From: JBBIMP01 sp037444305
GTDB taxonomy: Bacteria > Acidobacteriota > UBA6911
Assembly (NCBI GenBank): GCA_037444305.1
Contig: JBBIMP010000084.1
Location: 1 to 9,245, forward strand
Reading direction: 5' to 3'
DNA length: 9,245 bases
Positions 4,279 through 9,245 of this stretch are shown piece by piece. The position numbers and the translations under genes were made by a program. Every line of letters starts with the position of its first letter. The first letter of the stretch is position 1. The notes beneath the pieces were generated by a model that worked only from the letters and a program-made list of their open reading frames with translations, made no database searches and was not told the origin of the DNA.

Positions 4279-6663
4279 ATGAAGCGCACCGCCTGTCTTC
4301 CTTCCATCGCCGCCCTGCTCATCGGAGCTGCGGTCTACCTTTTCATTCCCGCACGCGCAGAGCAGACGCACGCCGGGACCCAGGCCGGCGCAACTCCGCA
4401 GGCTGGCTCGGAACTGAATGCCATCGCGGGCCCCGACCGGATCGTCGTCATGCCGGGGAAGACCTACCTGAACGGATGGGTCGGCTACGGCAGCCCGCCC
4501 CGGCGGGAGCGCCGGCGGAACGAACCTGCGACGCCGCCTCCGCCTCCGCCGGGTCCCCCGCCGACGGCAACCTGGACCGGGGAGTCGGGACCCGGCACGG
4601 TATCCATCGCCGATGCGAAAAGCGCCGTCACCAGCGCGACGTTTTCCGCGCCCGGAGCCTATGTCCTGAGGCTGACCGCGGACAACGGAACGGCCAAAGC
4701 GAGTGCCACGCTGAAGGTCGACGTCCAGGCGCCTGCACCCGCAACCCGGCTGGACGCGGTCTACACCAAAAGGTACCGGATAGACAGCCCGCTCTGGAGC
4801 CAGAGGGCCAAGGTTCTGATGGTGAACTGGATTCCGCACTGCATCGACCAGATCAATCGCACCGATCTCACGCTCGGCCCGGGCGGGATCGACAACTTCG
4901 TCGAGGCGGCGAACGCGCTGCTGGGAAAGCCCCGCGGCGACCACAAGGGGTATGTGTTTTCCAACGCCTGGGTGCACCAGACCGTGGAGGCCATGAGCAT
5001 CGCGCTCATGATCGATCCGCAGGGCGACCCGGAAATCATCCGGGCGCACGAAAAGATGCGGGCCACGCTCGAAGACTGGATCCCCAAGATCCTGGCCGCG
5101 CAGGAGCCGGACGGTTACCTGCAGACGGCCTTCACGCTGCGCAACCCGGATCGCTGGCTGGAGCGCTGGTCGGCGCAGGGAAGAGCCCATCACGAAGGCT
5201 ACGTGGCCGGCTATTTCCTGGAGTCCGCGCTGAACCACTACCTGATGACGGAAAGGAAGGACGCAAGGCTTTACAATGCCGCCAAGAAGCTGGCCGACTG
5301 CTGGGTCGCCAACATCGGCCCGCCCCCCAAAAAAGAATGGTACGACGGCCACCAGGAGATGGAGCAGGCGCTGGTGCGCTTCGGCCGCTTCGTCAACGAC
5401 ATGGAAGGCGGGGACAAGGGCCAGAAGTACATCCAACTGGCCAAATTCCTGCTCGACTGCCGCAGGAACGGGAGCGAATACGACCAGAGCCACCTGCCCG
5501 CGGTGCAGCAGTACGAGGCGGTCGGCCATGCCGTGCGCGCCGTCTACAGCTATTCGGGCATGGCGGACGTGGCCGCGGAAACACGCGACATCGACTACCA
5601 GAGCGCCGTCCGTTCGCTCTGGAACAATATCGTTCACAAGAAGTACTACGTCACCGGCGGGGTGGGGAGCGGCGAGACCTCCGAGGGCTTCGGCCCCGAC
5701 TACTCCCTGCGCAACAACGCCTACTGCGAGGCCTGCTCCAGCTGCGGCCTGATTTTCTTCCAGTGGAAGATGAACCTGGCCTACCAGGACGCCAGGTACG
5801 CGGATCTGTACGAAGAGACGATGTACAACGCGCTGCTGGGCTCGATCGACCTCGAGGGGAAGAATTTCTACTACCAGAACCCGCTCGATTCCGGGCCCCC
5901 GCGCTACCCGTGGCACGGCTGCCCGTGCTGCGTCGGCAACATCCCGCGGACCCTGCTCATGCTCCCGACCTGGATGTACACCAAGAGCGCGGACAGCGTC
6001 TACGTCAACCTGTTCATCGGCAGCACGGCGACGGTGGAAAACGTCGCCGGCACCGACGTCGAACTGGTCCAGGCCACCGATTACCCCTGGAACGGGAAGG
6101 TCTCCATCACGGTCAACCCGAAAGCGAGCAGGAACTTCGGCGTGCGGATCCGCGTGCCGAACCGCAGCGTCAGCAGCCTCTACCAGGCTTTTCCCGCAGC
6201 GAACGGGATCACGTCGCTGGCGGTGAACGGCGCGGCGGTCAAGCCGGCCGTCGAAAACGGGTATGCGGTCCTCAGGCGGACATGGAAGGCCGGGGACAGG
6301 GTCGATCTGGTCCTTCCCCTTGCGGCCCAGCGCGTCCGGGCGAGCGACAAGATACTCGCGACACAGGGGCGCGTGGCGCTGAAATACGGTCCGCTGGTGT
6401 ACAACATCGAGCAGGTCGACCAGGACATCACCCAGGCGCTGGGCGCCGGATCGCCGCTGACGGCCCAGTGGAAAGCGGATCTGCTGGGCGGCGTGATGAT
6501 TCTCAGGGGTGTTTTCACCAGCGGCGCGGAACTGACGGCGATTCCGAATTATGCGCGGAACAACCGCGGGCCCGTCCCCGTGGAGCAGCCGCCTGCAGCG
6601 GCGGGCACACGGCCGCCGCCCCGGCCGCCGACCTCGATCGTCTGGATCCGCGAGGACAGGTAG
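4279..6663 (+). CDS. Secreted GH127-type beta-L-arabinofuranosidase (DUF1680 family)
   Basis: This is a 794-residue exported glycoside hydrolase, predicted to release beta-L-arabinofuranose from plant cell-wall glycans or glycoproteins. A Sec signal peptide (residues 1-27) ends ARA before EQ. Residues 38-150 form an Ig/PKD-like domain (AGPDRIVVMPGKTYLNG ... GAYVLRLTADNGTAKASATL) interrupted by a proline-rich loop. The (alpha/alpha)6 GH127 domain starts near residue 158. Expected catalytic features are present: Glu469 in SEGF as acid/base, Glu484 and Cys486 in YCEAC as zinc ligands, and Cys550-Cys551 in CPCCVGN as nucleophile and ligand. The ATG at 4279 is preceded by AGGAGG at 5 bases and starts the signal peptide; an in-frame ATG at 4201 gives an implausible leader. 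A small ACACCA/TGGTGT hairpin lies upstream at 4206-4224. The C-terminus is proline-rich. The gene appears intact; the related GH146 is an alternative. Confidence 0.93.
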   Translation: MKRTACLPSIAALLIGAAVYLFIPARAEQTHAGTQAGATPQAGSELNAIAGPDRIVVMPGKTYLNGWVGYGSPPRRERRRNEPATPPPPPPGPPPTATWTGESGPGTVSIADAKSAVTSATFSAPGAYVLRLTADNGTAKASATLKVDVQAPAPATRLDAVYTKRYRIDSPLWSQRAKVLMVNWIPHCIDQINRTDLTLGPGGIDNFVEAANALLGKPRGDHKGYVFSNAWVHQTVEAMSIALMIDPQGDPEIIRAHEKMRATLEDWIPKILAAQEPDGYLQTAFTLRNPDRWLERWSAQGRAHHEGYVAGYFLESALNHYLMTERKDARLYNAAKKLADCWVANIGPPPKKEWYDGHQEMEQALVRFGRFVNDMEGGDKGQKYIQLAKFLLDCRRNGSEYDQSHLPAVQQYEAVGHAVRAVYSYSGMADVAAETRDIDYQSAVRSLWNNIVHKKYYVTGGVGSGETSEGFGPDYSLRNNAYCEACSSCGLIFFQWKMNLAYQDARYADLYEETMYNALLGSIDLEGKNFYYQNPLDSGPPRYPWHGCPCCVGNIPRTLLMLPTWMYTKSADSVYVNLFIGSTATVENVAGTDVELVQATDYPWNGKVSITVNPKASRNFGVRIRVPNRSVSSLYQAFPAANGITSLAVNGAAVKPAVENGYAVLRRTWKAGDRVDLVLPLAAQRVRASDKILATQGRVALKYGPLVYNIEQVDQDITQALGAGSPLTAQWKADLLGGVMILRGVFTSGAELTAIPNYARNNRGPVPVEQPPAAAGTRPPPRPPTSIVWIREDR

Positions 6664-6690
6664 AAAGCGGCTGTGACAGGGAGAGCCTCT

Positions 6691-7176
6691 TCAGCGGCCG
6701 CTCCCGCCGGCCGAGATGCAGTGGAGGTGGCGCTCGCCCCGGATGAAGAGCATGCCGCCGGAAATCGCCGGCGAAGCGTAGACCGGCTCGCCCAGCGAGT
6801 TCGTGCCCAGGATCTCGTGTTTCGGGCCGGCCCGGACGACGAATGTATCCCCGTCCTCCTGGTCGCACAGGAGAATGACGAAGTTCTCGAACAACACCGG
6901 GGAGGTCCCGGGCCCCATGCCCATCTTGGCGATCTTCCCCGGGAAGGACTTCCAGAGCAGGTTCCCGTCGAGGTCATAGCAGTAGAGCCCCTCGGCTTCG
7001 AAGAACGCGATCACGCGCCTCCCGTCGGTCGCCGGCGTACCCGAGGCGTAGGTGTTCTTCCTGTGCCGCTGATCGTGGACGGTCCCCTCGTAAGCGGTGC
7101 GCTGCCACAGGATTTCCCCGGTGTCCCGGTCGAGGCAGATCACTTCCAGCCGGTACATGCGGTCGGCCCGGTACAC
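6691..7176 (-). pseudogene. PQQ-type beta-propeller protein, truncated and internally deleted
   Basis: This open frame of about 160 residues encodes beta-propeller blades: RLEVICLDRDTGEILWQRTAYEG, then EGLYCYDLDGNLLWKSFPG and GMGPGTSPVLFENFVILLCDQ. It ends SLGEPVYASPAISGGMLF, I-R-G-E-R-H-L-H-C-I. Full-length relatives that I recall are roughly 420 residues and secreted. Here the 5' end is lost: similarity stops at about 7176, there is no signal peptide, and an in-frame stop lies at 7207-7209. The step from CDQ to EDGDTFVV near 6850-6860 joins what are normally an early blade and the last blade, so central blades are probably missing. Its stop is 27 bases from the convergent arabinofuranosidase stop. 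If expressed from the GTG at 7176 it would be a non-exported fragment. The damage call relies on memory of the family. Confidence 0.7.
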
Positions 7177-7269
7177 AAGAGCCGGCTCAAGGCCAGAATC
7201 GGCCGCTTATCCAGGGCGGACCTGCAAAAGATCGAAGAGGGGCTCAAGCGTGTCCTGGGCCTCCCCTGA
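7177..7269 (+). pseudogene. MazF-like toxin, C-terminal remnant
   Basis: The plus strand reads KSRLKARIGRLSRADLQKIE, then E-G-L-K-R-V-L-G-L-P and TGA at 7267. This is the usual last helix of MazF/PemK toxins (K-S-R-L, then I-G-R-L, then a helix ending V-L-G-L). No upstream toxin sequence exists: to the left the DNA is the antisense of the beta-propeller fragment. It is a different toxin lineage from the one at 531-884 and is a broken scrap. Confidence 0.7.
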
Positions 7270-7346
7270 GTCACTGCATCTGGAGCAGCAAGCATCTTGA
7301 GCCGCTGTGATAAGATGGCGCATCTTTCCCCAGGGAGGTGACCGCT

Positions 7347-9245
7347 ATGAGGCGTCTTGTCCCTTTGCTCGTACTGTTGCTCTGTGCTTTGAACCTACAT
7401 CCTCAGGAGGCGGCCTGGCATCCTGGCAGCACCTATGATTCCGCCGTGCCGACGCCAAAATCGGTGCTGGGCTATGAAATCGGCGACTGGTACACCGAGC
7501 ACCTGCAGGTGCTGGACTACATGCGCCGGCTGGAAGCGGCTTCCGGGCGCGTCAAGGTCTTCAGCATCGGCCGGTCTGCAGAGCGGCGCGAGATGATATT
7601 GGTGGTGATCAGCGATCCGGCCAACATCCAGCGGCTGGAGCAGATCCGGACGGCGATCGAGGAACTGCGCGACCCGCGCAAGACTCCCGAAGCGCGCGCT
7701 CGCGACATAGCACGCCGCACCCCGGCCATCGGGTGGATGAACTTCGCCAATGACGGCAACGAAAGCGCGGCGCTGGAAACCGCCGTTCAATTGGCCTATC
7801 AGCTGGCTGCAGGCCAGGACGCCAACACGCTGAAGATCCTCAAGGAGGTCGTCACGGTGATCTGTCCGCTGCACAACCCGGACAGCCATGCCCGCCATGT
7901 CGCCTGGATGAAGGCATCCGCCATGCGCAATCCCAATCCCGCTGCCCAGGAGCACCGCGGCGACTGGCGCATGGACAACAACAACACGCATTATCAGATC
8001 GATCCGAACCGCGACGCCGTGTTCCAGAGCCAGGTCGAAAGCCAGATCATCGTGCGCGAGCTGCATCGCTGGAATCCGGTGGTCTTCGTCGACCATCACG
8101 GCAATCCCGACCGGTTTTTTTTCCCGCCCTGGGCTATTCCCGTGAACACGCAGCTCGATGACAACGCGCGCAAGTGGGTGGAGGTTTACGGAAGAAACAT
8201 CGCCGCCGCATTCGACAAAAACAGTTGGATCTACTTCACGCGCGAGGTCTACGACCTTCACTATCCGGGCTATTACGACAGTTACCCGACGCTCAACGGC
8301 GCGACCGGCATGACATTCGAGACCGACGGCGGCGGCAACAAGGGTCTGGCCTACCGGCTGCCGGACGGGCGCGTCACGACCCTGCGCGACGGCGCGCTGC
8401 ATCACTTCACGGGCGCCATGGCCTCGCTGCTGACGACGGCCGAGCACCGCGAGGCCCGGCTCGTGGACCTGTACGGCTTCAGGGCTCGGGCCATGAAAGA
8501 GGCAGCGGCGGAGCCGGTCAAGCAGTATGTCCTGCTTCCCGGCAAGGATCCGGCGCGGACCGCCGATCTGGTCGAGCTTTTGCTCAAACACAGGATCGAA
8601 GTGCATCGGGCCAAGGCGCCGGTTGCGTCCGCCGCGGCGCGCGACTACTTCTCGGACAAAGCGGAAAAAAGAACCTTCCCCGCGGGTTCATACCTGGTCT
8701 TCGCCGCCCAGCCGCAGAAGCGCCTCTTGCGCACGCTGCTGGACCGGGACACGCCGCTCGAAGAGGCCTTCGTCGACCAGGTCATGAAGGCCAAGGCCTA
8801 CAACGATCAGACCGGCGAGTCGGCGCCCAAGAAAAGCTACGGTTTTTATGACATCAATGCCTGGTCGCTGCCGCTGGCCTACGGCGTGGAGGCCTACTGG
8901 ACTGAAGATCGCTTCGATGGCGCCGCAGATCCCGTGACCTCGCGTCCGAAACTCGCTCCTCCGGCGCCGGCCAAAGCCGGCATGGCCTACCTGTTCCCCT
9001 GGGACAGCAAGGGCGCAACCCGGCTGATCAGCGGGCTGTGGAAGGAGGGCTATCAAGTGGCCCTGGCGCGCGAGGAATTCACCATTGCCGGAAAGCCTTT
9101 TCCCAAGGGCACGGCCGTGGTGATGATCCAGCCCAATCCCGAGTCGCTGCACACGAGAATTGTGAAACTGGCCGCGGCCAACGAGGTTGAGGTCTTCGCC
9201 GCCGACACGGCCTTTGCCGACCAGGGGAAAGACCTGGGCGACCGG
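7347..9245 (+). CDS. Secreted M14-like zinc carboxypeptidase, 3' end outside window
   Basis: This frame is open from ATG 7347 to the right edge (633 codons, no stop), so the gene continues. It should be an exported peptidase of the M14 (carboxypeptidase A) fold. A hydrophobic signal segment (residues 4-17, LVPLLVLLLCALNL) follows an RR start. The region HLQVLDYMRRLEAASGRVKVFSIGRSAERREMI matches the M14 N-terminal part. DGNES (Asp136 to Glu139) stands where HxxE is normal. ICPLHNPDSHARHVAWMKA fills the NPDG-type position. FVDHHGNPD supplies the second His ligand (His250 or His251), and FETDGGG places the likely catalytic Glu at 325. The start is supported by GGAGG 8 bases upstream. The C-terminal third resembles the extra domain of large M14-like proteins. 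An imperfectly placed inverted repeat, AAGATG / CATCTT (7312-7326), precedes the gene. Confidence 0.88.
   Translation, partial: MRRLVPLLVLLLCALNLHPQEAAWHPGSTYDSAVPTPKSVLGYEIGDWYTEHLQVLDYMRRLEAASGRVKVFSIGRSAERREMILVVISDPANIQRLEQIRTAIEELRDPRKTPEARARDIARRTPAIGWMNFANDGNESAALETAVQLAYQLAAGQDANTLKILKEVVTVICPLHNPDSHARHVAWMKASAMRNPNPAAQEHRGDWRMDNNNTHYQIDPNRDAVFQSQVESQIIVRELHRWNPVVFVDHHGNPDRFFFPPWAIPVNTQLDDNARKWVEVYGRNIAAAFDKNSWIYFTREVYDLHYPGYYDSYPTLNGATGMTFETDGGGNKGLAYRLPDGRVTTLRDGALHHFTGAMASLLTTAEHREARLVDLYGFRARAMKEAAAEPVKQYVLLPGKDPARTADLVELLLKHRIEVHRAKAPVASAAARDYFSDKAEKRTFPAGSYLVFAAQPQKRLLRTLLDRDTPLEEAFVDQVMKAKAYNDQTGESAPKKSYGFYDINAWSLPLAYGVEAYWTEDRFDGAADPVTSRPKLAPPAPAKAGMAYLFPWDSKGATRLISGLWKEGYQVALAREEFTIAGKPFPKGTAVVMIQPNPESLHTRIVKLAAANEVEVFAADTAFADQGKDLGDR

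Noticed and set aside
4180..5916. 578-codon minus-strand open frame
   Set aside because: It lies antisense to the arabinofuranosidase gene, whose frame has a signal peptide, ribosome-binding site and all catalytic motifs. Long antisense frames are common in GC-rich DNA.
4476..6746. 756-codon plus-strand open frame
   Set aside because: It is a shifted frame of the arabinofuranosidase gene, rich in Arg, Gly, Pro and Ala with no domain pattern.
6673..7269. Whole 198-codon plus-strand frame as one gene
   Set aside because: Its first 165 or so codons are antisense to the beta-propeller remnant. Only the last 31 codons carry toxin similarity, so it is a chance join and not a gene.
7395..8606. 403-codon minus-strand open frame
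   Set aside because: It is antisense to the M14-like peptidase, which has a clear start, signal segment and family motifs in the plus frame.
1..9245. CRISPR array, rRNA, intact tRNA, or replication origin
   Set aside because: No regularly spaced repeats, no rRNA segments, no complete tRNA cloverleaf and no iteron or DnaA-box cluster were seen on either strand.

Overview
The window is GC-rich bacterial chromosomal DNA. It looks like an accessory, heavily rearranged region that passes on the right into saccharolytic and proteolytic genes. A GH127-type secreted arabinofuranosidase, a PQQ-type beta-propeller remnant, a secreted M14-like peptidase and an IS1634-type transposase together suggest a soil-type bacterium such as an Acidobacteriota or deltaproteobacterial lineage. 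That is a guess from gene content only; no rRNA or marker gene is present.

Left part (1-1690): the 3' end of an IS1634-family transposase enters from the left edge. A minus-strand toxin-antitoxin pair follows: an antitoxin at 857-1072 and a PemK/MazF-like toxin at 531-884, overlapping by 28 bases. Next is a recombination scar: the 3' part of a tRNA-Thr(CGU), broken at the anticodon loop (1491-1535), with a 23-base repeat carrying GTGTCAGT about 130-140 bases away on each side. I read this as an integrase attachment site, possibly a junction between tandem elements. No integrase gene is present.

Middle (1690-4180): a minus-strand higB-higA toxin-antitoxin operon (HigB 2173-2454, HigA 1845-2159) has a strong promoter and palindromic operator. 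That promoter places the transcript start almost on the higB GTG codon, so higB may be leaderless. Diverging from it is a 379-residue conserved protein of unknown function (2728-3867), followed by a debris zone. The debris ends in a 114-bp second copy of the 3' end of the PemK-like toxin gene (4066-4179), exactly 3560 bases from the first copy at 506-619.

Right part (4180-9245): an intact secreted GH127-like beta-L-arabinofuranosidase (4279-6663) converges on a damaged PQQ-type beta-propeller gene (6691-7176, minus). That gene has lost its 5' end and probably its central blades. It abuts a 31-codon C-terminal scrap of a different MazF-like toxin (7177-7269, plus). A secreted M14-like zinc carboxypeptidase begins at 7347 and runs off the right edge; its usual HxxE first zinc ligand reads as Asp.

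Two toxin-antitoxin operons, two toxin tails, a tRNA fragment, an IS remnant and a truncated gene indicate repeated recombination, apparently often with breakpoints in toxin genes. The two catabolic enzymes are separate functions and do not form an operon with the toxin-antitoxin genes.
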